A stretch of DNA of 64,000 nucleotides, taken from NCBI RefSeq assembly GCF_022808595.1, contig NZ_JAKUCN010000003.1, positions 62,001 to 126,000 of the forward strand, in the 5' to 3' direction. The translations under genes and the position numbers were made by a program. The DNA comes from Microvirga solisilvae (lineage in GTDB: Bacteria; Pseudomonadota; Alphaproteobacteria; Rhizobiales; Beijerinckiaceae). Under the pieces are notes generated by a model that saw only the letters and a list, made by a program, of their open reading frames with translations, was not told where the DNA came from and did no database searches. This document shows, piece by piece, positions 16,024 through 24,622 of the stretch; within the stretch, counting starts at the first letter, position 1, and each line of letters starts with the position of its first letter.

Positions 16024-18420
16024 ATGGTCGATGCACGGCATCTTGCAACCTTGCAGGAACTCGAACGCAAGGTGCTCTGGCTTGCGACCTGGACGATCCA
16101 CAACGCCAATCACCTGCGCCCCAACGAGGACGGGTTGAAGATCGGCGGCCATCAGGCGTCCTCGGCCTCGCTCTCCACCATTCTCACCGCACTCTATTTC
16201 TCGGCCCTGCGGCCGGAGGATCGCGTGGCGGTGAAGCCTCATGCGAGCCCGATCTTCCACGCGATCCAGTATCTCTTCGGCAACCAGACCCGCGAGAAGC
16301 TGGAAAACTTCCGTGGCTACAAGGGCGCGCAATCCTATCCCTCCCGCACCAAGGACGTGGACGACGTGGATTTCTCCACGGGCTCGGTCGGCCTCGGCGT
16401 TGCGCAGACGCTGTTCTCGAGCCTCGTGCAGGATTACGTGAAGGCCCATGGTTGGGCAAAGGATCTGCCCGAAGGCCGCATGATCTCGCTCGTGGGCGAT
16501 GCGGAGATGGACGAGGGCAACATCTTCGAGGCCCTGCTCGAAGGCTGGAAACACGGCGTGCGCAACACGTGGTGGATCGTCGATTACAATCGCCAGAGCC
16601 TCGACGCCGTGATCCGCGAAGGCTTGTGGGAGCGCTTCGAGGCCCTGTTCCGCAATTTCGGCTGGGAGGTGGTGATCCTGAAATACGGATCGCTCATGCA
16701 GGAGGCATTCGCCGAGCCCGGCGGCGAGAAGCTTAAAAATTGGATCGATACCTGTCCGAACCAACTCTATTCCGCGCTCACCTTCCAGGGCGGTGCTGCC
16801 TGGCGTAAGCGCCTGCTCGACGATCTCGGCGATCAGGGCCCCGTCACGCGCCTCATCGAGAAGCGTTCGGATGAAGAACTGGCGCGGCTCATGTCGAATC
16901 TCGGAGGACACGACCTACCGAGCCTGCTCGACGCCTTCGAGAAGGCGCGCCAGCACGACAAGCCGGTCTGCTTCATCGCCTATACCATCAAGGGCTTCGG
17001 CCTGCCGCTCGCCGGCCACAAGGACAACCATTCCGGCCTGTTGACGCCGACGCAGATGGAGGCGTGGCGCGCCACCCAAGGCGTACGCACGGGTCATGAA
17101 TGGGACAAGTTCGAAGGCGTGAAAATCGCGCAGAGCGAGCTTGAGGATTTCCTGCAAAAGGTGCCCTTCGTGCAGAAGGGGCGCCGTCGTTATTTGGCGC
17201 CGACCGTGCCGGTGCCCGAAAAGCTTTCGTTCCCGGCCAATCCCTCCATGTCCACGCAGCAGGGCTTCGGGCTCATCCTCAACGAATTGGCGCGCTCCGA
17301 TCAGGCGTTGGCAGATCGCATCGTGACGACCGCGCCGGACGTGACGGTCTCCACCAATCTCGGCGCCTGGGTGAACCGGCGCGGATTGTTCGCGCGCAAC
17401 AGCATGGTCGATACCTTCAAGAAAGAGCGCATTCCCTCGACCTATAATTGGGAGTTCTCGCCGAAGGGTCAGCATCTCGAACTCGGCATCGCGGAGATGA
17501 ATCTGTTCATCGTGCTCTCCGCGCTCGGCCTCTCGCATTCGATCTTCGGCGAGCGGCTGCTTCCCATCGGCACGCTCTACGATCCGTTCATCTATCGCGG
17601 CGCGGATGCGCTCAATTACGCCTGCTATCAGGATGCGCGTTTCATGATCGTCGCCACGCCTTCCGGCGTGACGCTGGCTCCCGAAGGCGGCGCGCATCAA
17701 TCCATCGGCACGCCGCTTGTAGGCCTAGCGCAGGATGGCCTGGCATCCTTCGAGCCTGCCTTCGTCGACGAGCTTGCCGTCATCATGCGCTGGGCCTTCG
17801 ATTACATGCAGCGCAATGGCGAAGGCGAGCCCAACGAACGCACGTGGCTGCGCGACGAAACCGGCGGATCGGTTTATCTGCGTCTCTCGACCCGCAGCCT
17901 GGAACAGCCGCAGCGCGAAATGACGCCTGAGCTGGCCGACGAGATCATGGCGGGTGCTTATTGGCTGCGCAAGCCCGGCCCGAACGCCCAGGTCGTCGTC
18001 GCCTATACGGGTGCTGTCGCGCCGGAAGCCATCGAGGCGGTGGGCCTCATGGCCGAGGACCGGCGCGATATCGGCCTGCTCGCCATCACCTCGGCGGACC
18101 GTCTCAATGCGGGCTGGACGGCGGCGCAGCGCGCCCGCGAACGCGGCCTCGTCCATGCGCGCTCGCATGTGGAGCGTTTGCTCGGCGACGTGCCGCCTCA
18201 TTGCGGACTGGTGACGGTGATCGACGGCCATCCGGCGACGCTGGCCTGGATGGGCTCCGTCATGGGCCATCGCACCCGATCGCTCGGCGTGGAGCATTTC
18301 GGCCAGACCGGCACGATCAAGGATCTCTACCGGCATTTCGGCATCGATGCGCAGGGCATCATCGCGGCTGCCGAGATGATCGCGCCCGGCAAGCCCATGC
18401 GGTATTTGAAGGCGGTGTGA
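16024..18420 (+). CDS. Transketolase-like / homodimeric pyruvate dehydrogenase E1-type TPP enzyme
   Basis: This large thiamine-diphosphate enzyme has 798 residues. The TPP/Mg motif is LVGDAEMDEGNIFEALLEGW followed by WWIVDYNRQSLD. The N-terminal ANHLRPNEDGLKIGGHQASSAS and the C-terminal LGVEHFGQTGTIKDLYRHFGID resemble AceE-type E1 and transketolase. It is about 90 residues shorter than enterobacterial AceE. No E2 (lipoyl acyltransferase) or E3 gene is nearby, so whether it feeds a pyruvate dehydrogenase complex is open. GGGAGG precedes the ATG. A palindromic repeat follows. Confidence 0.85.
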   Translation: MVDARHLATLQELERKVLWLATWTIHNANHLRPNEDGLKIGGHQASSASLSTILTALYFSALRPEDRVAVKPHASPIFHAIQYLFGNQTREKLENFRGYKGAQSYPSRTKDVDDVDFSTGSVGLGVAQTLFSSLVQDYVKAHGWAKDLPEGRMISLVGDAEMDEGNIFEALLEGWKHGVRNTWWIVDYNRQSLDAVIREGLWERFEALFRNFGWEVVILKYGSLMQEAFAEPGGEKLKNWIDTCPNQLYSALTFQGGAAWRKRLLDDLGDQGPVTRLIEKRSDEELARLMSNLGGHDLPSLLDAFEKARQHDKPVCFIAYTIKGFGLPLAGHKDNHSGLLTPTQMEAWRATQGVRTGHEWDKFEGVKIAQSELEDFLQKVPFVQKGRRRYLAPTVPVPEKLSFPANPSMSTQQGFGLILNELARSDQALADRIVTTAPDVTVSTNLGAWVNRRGLFARNSMVDTFKKERIPSTYNWEFSPKGQHLELGIAEMNLFIVLSALGLSHSIFGERLLPIGTLYDPFIYRGADALNYACYQDARFMIVATPSGVTLAPEGGAHQSIGTPLVGLAQDGLASFEPAFVDELAVIMRWAFDYMQRNGEGEPNERTWLRDETGGSVYLRLSTRSLEQPQREMTPELADEIMAGAYWLRKPGPNAQVVVAYTGAVAPEAIEAVGLMAEDRRDIGLLAITSADRLNAGWTAAQRARERGLVHARSHVERLLGDVPPHCGLVTVIDGHPATLAWMGSVMGHRTRSLGVEHFGQTGTIKDLYRHFGIDAQGIIAAAEMIAPGKPMRYLKAV

Positions 18421-18455
18421 CGTCTCCGGCTCGAGAAGGACTTGTCACCCTCTGG

Positions 18456-18557
18456 CCTCATCCTGAGGAGCCTGCGCAGCAGGCGTCTCGAAGGAGGATC
18501 CAGTGTTCTCTGGAGACGCCCTCGCCCTTCGAGACGCTACCCTCCTCAGGATTAGGG
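18456..18557. repeat. Palindromic intergenic repeat, copy 1
   Basis: About 100 bases start CTCATCCTGAGGAG and end CCTCCTCAGGAT, with internal CGTCTCGAAGGAGG and CCCTTCGAGACGC arms, so the unit folds into a long stem. A diverged copy in the opposite orientation is at 21164-21270. It fills the gap between the TPP enzyme and the LysE gene and leaves little room for any other feature. Confidence 0.8.
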
Positions 18558-18568
18558 CTTTGGTGGTC

Positions 18569-19195
18569 TTAAGCCTGCCCCGCCTTCAGTGCCACGGTGG
18601 CGACGCCTGCGCCGATCAGCAGGCTGCCGCCGGCCTTGTTGATGAGGCCGATGGTGCGCGGGTTGCGGATGGCGTCCCGCGCCCGCGAGGCGATGAGCGC
18701 GTAGGTGAGGACGTTCGCGAAGGCCAGGACCAGGAAGGTCGCGGCGCAGACGCTCACCTGCGGCAGGAAGGGCAGTTTCGGGTCGATGAATTGCGGCAGG
18801 AAAGCCACGAAGAACACGAGGCCCTTCGGGTTGAGCGCCGTCACGAGCCAGGCATGGCCGAGCATCTTCAAGGCGGATGCGGCATCCTTGCGGGGCGTAA
18901 CGTCGAGTGAACCGCCCGCGCGCCAGAGCTTGATGCCGAGCCAGACGATATAGGCGGCGCCAACCCATTTGAGGATCGTGAAGATTGTCGCCGAGGCGGC
19001 GAGCAGGGCGCCGAGGCCCACCAGGGAGAGGGTCATGGCGGTGAAATCGCCGAGAGCCACGCCGATGGCCATGGGCAGGGCTGTACGCCAACCCTGGCCG
19101 AGCGCGTAGGACACGACCAGCAGAATGGTCGGTCCCGGAATGATGAGCAGCACGGCAGCGGCAGCGGTAAAGGCGAGCCAAGTTTCGAACGGCAT
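18569..19195 (-). CDS. LysE/RhtB-family exporter
   Basis: The 208-residue inner-membrane protein has the family opening PFETWLAFTAAAAVLLIIPGPTILLVVSYALGQG in outline (the IPGP motif). It also has the TALNPKGLVFFVAFLPQFID segment and about six hydrophobic helices. LysE/RhtB proteins export amino acids such as lysine, homoserine or threonine; the substrate is unknown here. The ATG at 19195 (MPFETW) has GGGAGG upstream and is preferred to 19231. It is divergent from the ABC exporter gene at 19368. A second LysE-type gene is at 34233-34874. Confidence 0.92.
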   Translation of the reverse strand: MPFETWLAFTAAAAVLLIIPGPTILLVVSYALGQGWRTALPMAIGVALGDFTAMTLSLVGLGALLAASATIFTILKWVGAAYIVWLGIKLWRAGGSLDVTPRKDAASALKMLGHAWLVTALNPKGLVFFVAFLPQFIDPKLPFLPQVSVCAATFLVLAFANVLTYALIASRARDAIRNPRTIGLINKAGGSLLIGAGVATVALKAGQA

Positions 19196-19367
19196 GGCTG
19201 TTTTCCTCCCAGGAGATGGGAACTCAGCCACAGAAACTCGGGCCTGTCGAGTATACGGCCGAGCTTGCCGGAAGCGGTGGGGCAGGGCCGTTTTGCCGGA
19301 AGAGTTTGCCGCTGGCGGGCCTTGCGTGGTAACTCGCGGCCATCACGACGAGAGTTTTAAGCACGAC

Positions 19368-21152
19368 ATGGCCCGCAAAAGCCTTTTCACAGGCGATACC
19401 CTTCCCTTGATCAAGCGCCTCTGGCGCGACTGGATGCGCCCGCATGCCAGGACGCTGATGGCCGTGCTCGTGCTCGTGGCCCTGGTCGCCGGTGCGACGG
19501 GACTTTATCCGGTTCTGATCAAGGCGGCGTTCGATGCCTTCGACACGAAGGACGTGACGGCGATCTATCTCGCGCCGCTCTTCGTGATCGCTGTGACCTC
19601 CGTGAAGGGCTTCTCCCTGCTGGCGCTGACGGTTCTCACCAACAAGGTGGTGACGCGCATCGAAGCCGACATGCAGACGAAGCTCTACGGTCATCTGATC
19701 GAAGCCGATCTCGCCCAGATCGGGCGTGAGAGCCCTGCCGCGCTGACGCAACGTTTCACCACCGATTTCACCTTCATCAAGGAGGCGCTGACCCGTCTCT
19801 CCACCGTTTTCCTGCGCGAGATCACCACCGTGATCGCGCTGGTGGCGGCGATGATCTGGATCGATCCGATGATGGCCCTGGTGGCGGGCATCACCGTGCC
19901 GTTCTTCGCCTATCCGGTGGAAAAGATCGGCCGCAAGCTGCGCCGCGTCGCGTCCTCCATGCAGGAGCAGACGGGCCAGATGGCTGGCCTCATCACGGAG
20001 AGTCTTGCCGGCACGCGCATCGCCAAGACCTATCGGCTGGAAGGTTATCTCAAGGCCAAGGCGGCGAGCACGTTCGATGAGATCCGTAAGCTTCGCATGA
20101 AGGGCGCGAATGCGCGCGGTCGACTCGATCCGCTGCTCGAAGTCGGCGGCGGCATCGCGGTCGCCGCCGTGCTCGTGCTGATCGGTCAGCGCATTCTCTC
20201 GCAGAGCAGCACGGTGGGCGATTTCACCGGCTTCGTCAGCGCGTTGCTGCTCGCGGCCCAGCCCATCCGCGCGCTCGGCAATCTGCACGCCATCGTGCAG
20301 GAGGCGGCGGCCGCCTTGCAGCGCACCTTCGCCATCATGGACGAGGCGCCGAAGATCCAGGACAAGCCCGACGCCAAACCGCTCGCGCTCAAGGGCGGCG
20401 AGGTGCGCTTTGCCGATCTCACCTTCTCCTACAATGGCGAAGGCGTGGCGGTGAGCCATATCGACCTCGTGGCGGAAGCCGGCCGCACCACGGCGCTTGT
20501 CGGCCGCTCCGGTTCGGGCAAATCGACGCTGCTCTCCCTCGTGCCGCGTCTCTACGACGTGACCGGCGGCGCGATCCTCATCGACGGACAGGACATCCGC
20601 GACGTGACGCTCTCAAGCCTGCGCCAAGCCATTGCGGTGGTGAGCCAGGACGTGGTGCTCTTCGACGACACGATCCGCGCCAACATCGCCTTCGGCCGCT
20701 CAGGTGCATCGGATGCAGAGATCGTGGAAGCGGCAAAGGCCGCTGCCGCGCATGATTTCATCATGAAGCAGCCGGAAGGCTACGACACCATCGTCGGACC
20801 TGCCGGCGGGCGTCTGTCGGGTGGCGAGCGCCAGCGCGTGTCGCTGGCCCGCGCCTTCCTGAAGAACGCGCCGATCCTGCTGCTGGATGAGGCGACCAGC
20901 GCCCTCGATTCGGAATCCGAGCGTCTGGTGCAGGATGCGATCCGCAAACTCATGAAGGGCCGCACGACTCTCGTGATCGCGCATCGCCTCTCGACGGTGC
21001 GCGACGCGGACACGATCGTGGTGATGGAGACTGGCCGCATCGTGGAGATGGGTTCGCACGAGGCATTGATCGCGAAGGCGGGCGCTTATGCGCGGCTACA
21101 CCGTTTGCAGCTGTCGGATGACTCGGAGCCCAGCCTTTCCGTTTTACCTTAA
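19368..21152 (+). CDS. MsbA-like ABC exporter (fused permease and ATPase)
   Basis: The 594-residue half-transporter has about six transmembrane helices in residues 28-310 and a nucleotide-binding domain from about 345. Walker A GRSGSGKST is at 379-387. The ABC signature LSGGERQRVSLARAF, Walker B ILLLDEATSALD and switch IAHRLSTV are intact. The layout matches MsbA/lipid or multidrug exporters and would function as a homodimer. The start at 19368 is used because the protein then begins just before the first helices; upstream in-frame codons run through the LysE promoter region. The substrate is not determined. Confidence 0.93.
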   Translation: MARKSLFTGDTLPLIKRLWRDWMRPHARTLMAVLVLVALVAGATGLYPVLIKAAFDAFDTKDVTAIYLAPLFVIAVTSVKGFSLLALTVLTNKVVTRIEADMQTKLYGHLIEADLAQIGRESPAALTQRFTTDFTFIKEALTRLSTVFLREITTVIALVAAMIWIDPMMALVAGITVPFFAYPVEKIGRKLRRVASSMQEQTGQMAGLITESLAGTRIAKTYRLEGYLKAKAASTFDEIRKLRMKGANARGRLDPLLEVGGGIAVAAVLVLIGQRILSQSSTVGDFTGFVSALLLAAQPIRALGNLHAIVQEAAAALQRTFAIMDEAPKIQDKPDAKPLALKGGEVRFADLTFSYNGEGVAVSHIDLVAEAGRTTALVGRSGSGKSTLLSLVPRLYDVTGGAILIDGQDIRDVTLSSLRQAIAVVSQDVVLFDDTIRANIAFGRSGASDAEIVEAAKAAAAHDFIMKQPEGYDTIVGPAGGRLSGGERQRVSLARAFLKNAPILLLDEATSALDSESERLVQDAIRKLMKGRTTLVIAHRLSTVRDADTIVVMETGRIVEMGSHEALIAKAGAYARLHRLQLSDDSEPSLSVLP

Positions 21153-21163
21153 GCTCCCCGCAG

Positions 21164-21270
21164 CCTCACCCTGAGGAGCGAGCTTGCTCGCGTCTCGAAG
21201 GGCGAGGCGTCTCCAGAGAGCACTGGAACCTCCTTCGAGACGCCGCTTCGCGGCTCCTCAGGATGAGGGC
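21164..21270. repeat. Palindromic intergenic repeat, copy 2 (inverted)
   Basis: The reverse complement begins CCCTCATCCTGAGGAG and contains CGTCTCGAAGGAGG, CTCTGGAGACGCC and CTTCGAGACGC in the same order as 18456-18557. It lies between the ABC exporter stop and the GIY-YIG gene. Confidence 0.8.
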
Positions 21271-21276
21271 AGAGGG

Positions 21277-21582
21277 TTACGATTCTTCTGAAGAGGAATG
21301 TCTTTTCGATAATCTTTGAAGCGCATCGAAGTCGCCGTTGATCAGTGCTTCTTTCTTCGCTCGAGACCAGCCTTTGACCTGTTGTTCATAGGCAATCGCA
21401 TCTGTGATGTTTTCAAAGTGAGCTGAATAAACAAGTTCTATAGGGCGGCGCCTGGCTGTGTAGCCACCAAAGAGGCCTTGGTTGTGCTGGCTGATCCGTG
21501 TTTCCAGATCGTCGGATCGGCTTATCCCTGTATAGTAACTGCCATCCGCGCAGTGAAGAATGTAGAACCAGCAACCCGTCAT
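21277..21582 (-). CDS. GIY-YIG nuclease-domain small protein (UPF0213 type)
   Basis: This 101-residue single-domain protein has the variant motif FYILHCADGSYYTGIS (Y-x-L ... YYTG) at about 6-21. The conserved Arg is in LETRISQHNQG and the Glu in AYEQQVKGWSR, as in the UPF0213/YhbQ group. These proteins are predicted nucleases with no firmly established role. The gene is less GC-rich than its neighbours and is packed against the palindromic repeat, both common for this group. It lies just downstream of the phosphatase gene. Confidence 0.92.
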   Translation of the reverse strand: MTGCWFYILHCADGSYYTGISRSDDLETRISQHNQGLFGGYTARRRPIELVYSAHFENITDAIAYEQQVKGWSRAKKEALINGDFDALQRLSKRHSSSEES

Positions 21583-21598
21583 AACGAAGCGATTGAGC

Positions 21599-22321
21599 CT
21601 ACTCCCGCCGCATGATCCGATCGACGAGCAGGTTCGACCAGAAGCCGGGACGGAATTCCTGCTCCAGGGTCTTGGAATCGTAAGAAGTTTCGAGCCAGGT
21701 CAGAAAGGGAACGCCCTTCGCCTCGCCCTCGCGGCGATACATGTCGAAGAAGGCGTCCAGGATGCCCGTCTTCGAGAAGCGGAAATGGCCGTAGCGCATG
21801 TGGAGCTGTTTCTGCGCCTCGTCCATGCTCTCGCCCTCATGGACGATGAGGTAGAGGGCCGCCATGAAGCCGGCCCGGTCCGCGCCCGACTTGCAATGCA
21901 TCACGGCCGGATATTCCACGTTCTCGAAGAAGTCCTTGGCCTTGAGCAGCGTCTTGCGATCCGGCGCGCCGCGGGAGCGGACGATGAATTCGGTGAGATG
22001 GATGCCGAGCCGCTCGCAGGTTTCCTTCTGAAGCTGCCAGGAGCCATGCTCGCGCCCGCCGCGCAGGTTGATGATGGTGCGGACACCTTCCTTGGCGAGC
22101 GCCTCGATCTGGTGCGGTGCGGGCTGGGCCGCGCGCCAGAGACGCTCGGACACCCTGTGCTTGTTCAGATAGATGAGCCGGAACACCCCATGGTCGACCA
22201 GCAGCATGTTGGCCCAGGCGCGCAGGCGGCCGAACGCTCCCTCGATGGGCCTGTTCCATCGGGCGATACGGGCCATGCGGCGGGCCCGGCGGACGGCAGG
22301 TTTGCGGAACCTGTTGAGCAC
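21599..22321 (-). CDS. Dual-specificity/tyrosine phosphatase-like protein
   Basis: The 240-residue product contains the CX5R phosphatase loop HCKSGADRAG (Cys143, Arg149). Upstream is RTIINLRGGREHGSW, the usual DSP/DUF442-like beta strand and loop. The basic N-terminus (RFRKPAVRRARRMARIAR) could aid membrane or nucleic-acid association. Targets may be phosphoprotein, phospholipid or phosphosugar and are unknown. It reads towards GIY-YIG, 16 bases apart, and away from the acpXL cluster. Confidence 0.88.
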   Translation of the reverse strand: MLNRFRKPAVRRARRMARIARWNRPIEGAFGRLRAWANMLLVDHGVFRLIYLNKHRVSERLWRAAQPAPHQIEALAKEGVRTIINLRGGREHGSWQLQKETCERLGIHLTEFIVRSRGAPDRKTLLKAKDFFENVEYPAVMHCKSGADRAGFMAALYLIVHEGESMDEAQKQLHMRYGHFRFSKTGILDAFFDMYRREGEAKGVPFLTWLETSYDSKTLEQEFRPGFWSNLLVDRIMRRE

Positions 22322-22631
22322 GGCGATCCAGTCTTAAGAAGCGTCTGAAAGCAATATCCCAAGTCCCGGGGGCTTGAGGCCGGCTCTTATTGACCATGGA
22401 AGCCGATTAATCAATCAGCCTGCTCTTAACCTTTGCCGCAGGTTCCGCACCTGTGCGACACCCGCGAGATGGCTGAAATGCAACCAATCGGTTGCCGCTG
22501 CGGTCCCTGTCGTGTAAGGGGAGCGTTCCAATACAACCCTCCTTGACGATAAGAGCGGCTGGGATCTGGGCCTGAGAGGCTCCGGCGGCTGCGGAATCGT
22601 TAAGATCCAAGCATTTCAGGAGAGCGGCGTC
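22322..22631. other. Gene-less divergent promoter region before acpXL
   Basis: This 310-base gap separates the phosphatase start (minus) from acpXL (plus). A TTGACG at 22543-22548 is a possible -35 for acpXL, but I do not see a convincing -10 at the right spacing. GGAGAGCGGCGTC precedes the acpXL ATG. No coding frame here is convincing. Confidence 0.4.
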
Positions 22632-22913
22632 ATGTCGTCCACCTTCGAGACCGTCGCCGGCATCATTTCGGAAACCGCCGACATCCCGCGCGACCAGATC
22701 ACCCCCGAGAGCCACGCCATCGAGGATCTGGGCATCGACTCGCTCGCCTTCCTCGACATCGCGTTTGCCATCGACAAGGCCTTCGGGATCAAGCTGCCCC
22801 TCGAGCAGTGGACCCAGGAAGTGAACGAGGGCAAGGCTCCGGCCGAGGAATACTTCGTTCTGAAGAACCTCGTTTCGCGCATCGACGCGCTCGTGGCCGC
22901 AAAGCAGGCCTAA
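22632..22913 (+). CDS. acpXL: Specialised acyl carrier protein AcpXL (very-long-chain fatty acids)
   Basis: The 93-residue acidic ACP has the phosphopantetheine attachment Ser37 in [13 protein letters not shown]. It is longer than housekeeping ACP, and the [17 protein letters not shown] insert is characteristic of AcpXL, which carries the C28 acyl chain for rhizobial lipid A. It leads a cluster of fabZ, two ketosynthases, a dehydrogenase and an lpxXL acyltransferase, the order known from Rhizobium. A stem-loop at 22932-22957 separates it from fabZ and could let acpXL be expressed at a higher level. Confidence 0.94.
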   Translation: MSSTFETVAGIISETADIPRDQITPESHAIEDLGIDSLAFLDIAFAIDKAFGIKLPLEQWTQEVNEGKAPAEEYFVLKNLVSRIDALVAAKQA

Positions 22914-22931
22914 AAACAACAACTTACCCGG

Positions 22932-22957
22932 CGGACAGGCTTGATTAAGCCTGTCCG
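22932..22957 (+). other. Stem-loop between acpXL and fabZ
   Basis: An 11-bp perfect stem (22932-22942 with 22947-22957; CGGACAGGCTT, loop GATT) has no following T-run. It could stabilise the acpXL transcript end or attenuate read-through into the cluster. Confidence 0.5.
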
Positions 22958-23036
22958 GAGAGGCGATCCATCAAGCCCCGCCTCATGGATTTCCTTCCTG
23001 TTCCGTCCGCCGGGGGCCACATGGTACGGGACCAGG

Positions 23037-23501
23037 ATGCGCCTCGAATATTTTGAAATGATCGATCAGGTGACGAGCTTCGACCGCGAGACCAAGCGGA
23101 TCGAGGTTCGCTCCGTTGTGCCCCAGGAAAGCCCCGTCTTCGAGGGCCATTTCCCCGGCCACCCCCTCGTCCCCGGCGTTCTTCTCACCGAGACCATGGC
23201 CCAGGCTTCCGGCTATCTGGTGCTGGGCCTCATGGGCTTCACCCACATGCCGTTCCTGATGGCTGTCGACAAGGCGCGCTTCCGCACCTTCGTGGGCCCC
23301 GGCACGGTTCTCACGGTCCAGGCGCAGCTGGAACACGAAGGCTCGGGCTATGCGGTGACGAAGGCCAAGATCCTGGCCGAGGGCAAGCCGATCTGCGATG
23401 CTGAGCTGCGGTTCAGGATCATGCCCTTCCCGGAAGGCATGGACGGCCAGATGCGCGCGCAGGCCAAGCGCATCGGCCTGGAGGAGGCGCTCAATGCGTG
23501 A
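23037..23501 (+). CDS. 3-hydroxyacyl-ACP dehydratase FabZ-type (lipid A VLCFA)
   Basis: The product is a hot-dog-fold dehydratase of 154 residues for the very-long-chain elongation cycle. Its active-site segment FEGHFPGHPLVPGVLLTETM supplies His38 and Glu52. The ATG at 23037 (MRLEYFEMID) fits the family N-terminus; in-frame codons upstream are not conserved-looking. The stop overlaps the next ketosynthase start by eight bases, so translation is probably coupled. It is distinct from the housekeeping fabZ normally found with lpxA/lpxD. Confidence 0.93.
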   Translation: MRLEYFEMIDQVTSFDRETKRIEVRSVVPQESPVFEGHFPGHPLVPGVLLTETMAQASGYLVLGLMGFTHMPFLMAVDKARFRTFVGPGTVLTVQAQLEHEGSGYAVTKAKILAEGKPICDAELRFRIMPFPEGMDGQMRAQAKRIGLEEALNA

Positions 23502-24612
23502 CGTCGTCATCACCGGAATCGGCATCGTCTCCTGCGCGGGAGAGGGGCTGGACGTGCATCTCTCCGCACTCTCCGGCGCTCCCAATACGGATTCTGAGAC
23601 CTTCGCACCGTTCCCCGTTCATCCGGTCGCGGCGCTTGAATGGGACCGCCAGATTCCGAAGAAATCCGACCAGCGGCAGATGGAAGCCTGGCAGAAGCTC
23701 GGTTGCTATGCGGCGGGCCTTGCTCTCGACTCGGCAGGCGTGAAAGAGGATGCGGAACTCAAAGGCCGCATGCAGCTCATCGTGTCGGCAGGCGGCGGCG
23801 AGCGCGATTACGCGGTCGACGGACAGATCCTCTCGGGCCTTCGCAATGCTGAGAACCCGGGCGTGTTTTTGAACGAGCGGCTGATGGGGGACTTACGCCC
23901 CACGCTCTTCCTCGCGCAGCTCTCCAATCTGCTCGCAGGCAACATCTCCATCGTGCATGGCGTCACGGGCGGTTCGCGCACCTTCATGGGCGAAGAATCG
24001 AGCGGCGTGGATGCGATCCGCATCGCACGTGAGCGCATCGCGTCCGGCCAGGACGACATCTTCCTCGTCGGCGGCGCTTATAACGCCGAGCGTCCCGACG
24101 TGCTCTTGATCTACGAAATGGGCGGCTTCCTCTGGAAGAAGCCCTATCAGCCTGTTGGATCGCGCGCCTCTGACGGCGGCGGCATGATCCTCGGCTCTGC
24201 TGCGTGCTTCCTCGTTCTCGAATCCCGCGAGCATGCGGAGAAGCGCGGCGCAAAGGCGCTTGCCGCGATTGCAGGCGTTGCATCCGATCGTTCGCGCCGC
24301 GAGCCCGGCAGCATCGAGAAGGCGCTGCATGGTCTGTCCAAGGATCTCAGCGGCAAGCCCGACGTAGTGATCTCCGGCGCTACCGGCGTGAAGGGCATCA
24401 CGGATGAAGAACAGGCCGCGCTGAAGGACATTGCACCCGGTGCTCCCGTTCATGCGACCGGCGACGTGATCGGCCATGCCATGGAAGCACAGGCGCCCGC
24501 CGGCGTCGCGCTGGCAGCGGGCCTGATCGCCAGCAACAAAGCATCGGATGCGCTTGTCACCTCCGTCGGCCATTGGCGCGGCGAAGGCGCATTGCGCATC
24601 ATCAAGGCTTGA
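23494..24612 (+). CDS. Ketosynthase-like protein without the catalytic cysteine (VLCFA cluster)
   Basis: This is a 372-residue thiolase-fold beta-ketoacyl-ACP synthase homologue. At the nucleophile position it reads HGVTGGSRTFMGEE instead of a TACSSG-type motif, so the active Cys is missing, and the usual HGTGT histidine segment reads HATGDVIGH. The N-terminal VVITGIGIVSCAGEG is normal. It resembles the non-catalytic chain-length partner (FabF2-like) paired with an intact ketosynthase in rhizobial AcpXL clusters. It overlaps fabZ by eight bases and is followed directly by the intact synthase. A non-catalytic partner role is inference. Confidence 0.9.
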   Translation: MRDVVITGIGIVSCAGEGLDVHLSALSGAPNTDSETFAPFPVHPVAALEWDRQIPKKSDQRQMEAWQKLGCYAAGLALDSAGVKEDAELKGRMQLIVSAGGGERDYAVDGQILSGLRNAENPGVFLNERLMGDLRPTLFLAQLSNLLAGNISIVHGVTGGSRTFMGEESSGVDAIRIARERIASGQDDIFLVGGAYNAERPDVLLIYEMGGFLWKKPYQPVGSRASDGGGMILGSAACFLVLESREHAEKRGAKALAAIAGVASDRSRREPGSIEKALHGLSKDLSGKPDVVISGATGVKGITDEEQAALKDIAPGAPVHATGDVIGHAMEAQAPAGVALAAGLIASNKASDALVTSVGHWRGEGALRIIKA

Positions 24613-24622
24613 GGAGAACGGC

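Noticed and set aside
21277-21582. GIY-YIG gene considered as a homing endonuclease or mobile element
   Set aside because: It is a stand-alone UPF0213-type domain without an intron, intein or DNA-recognition domain. Such genes are ordinary chromosomal genes in many bacteria.
22407-22922. Minus-strand frame covering acpXL
   Set aside because: The AcpXL serine motif and length are clear on the plus strand; the minus frame has no domain.
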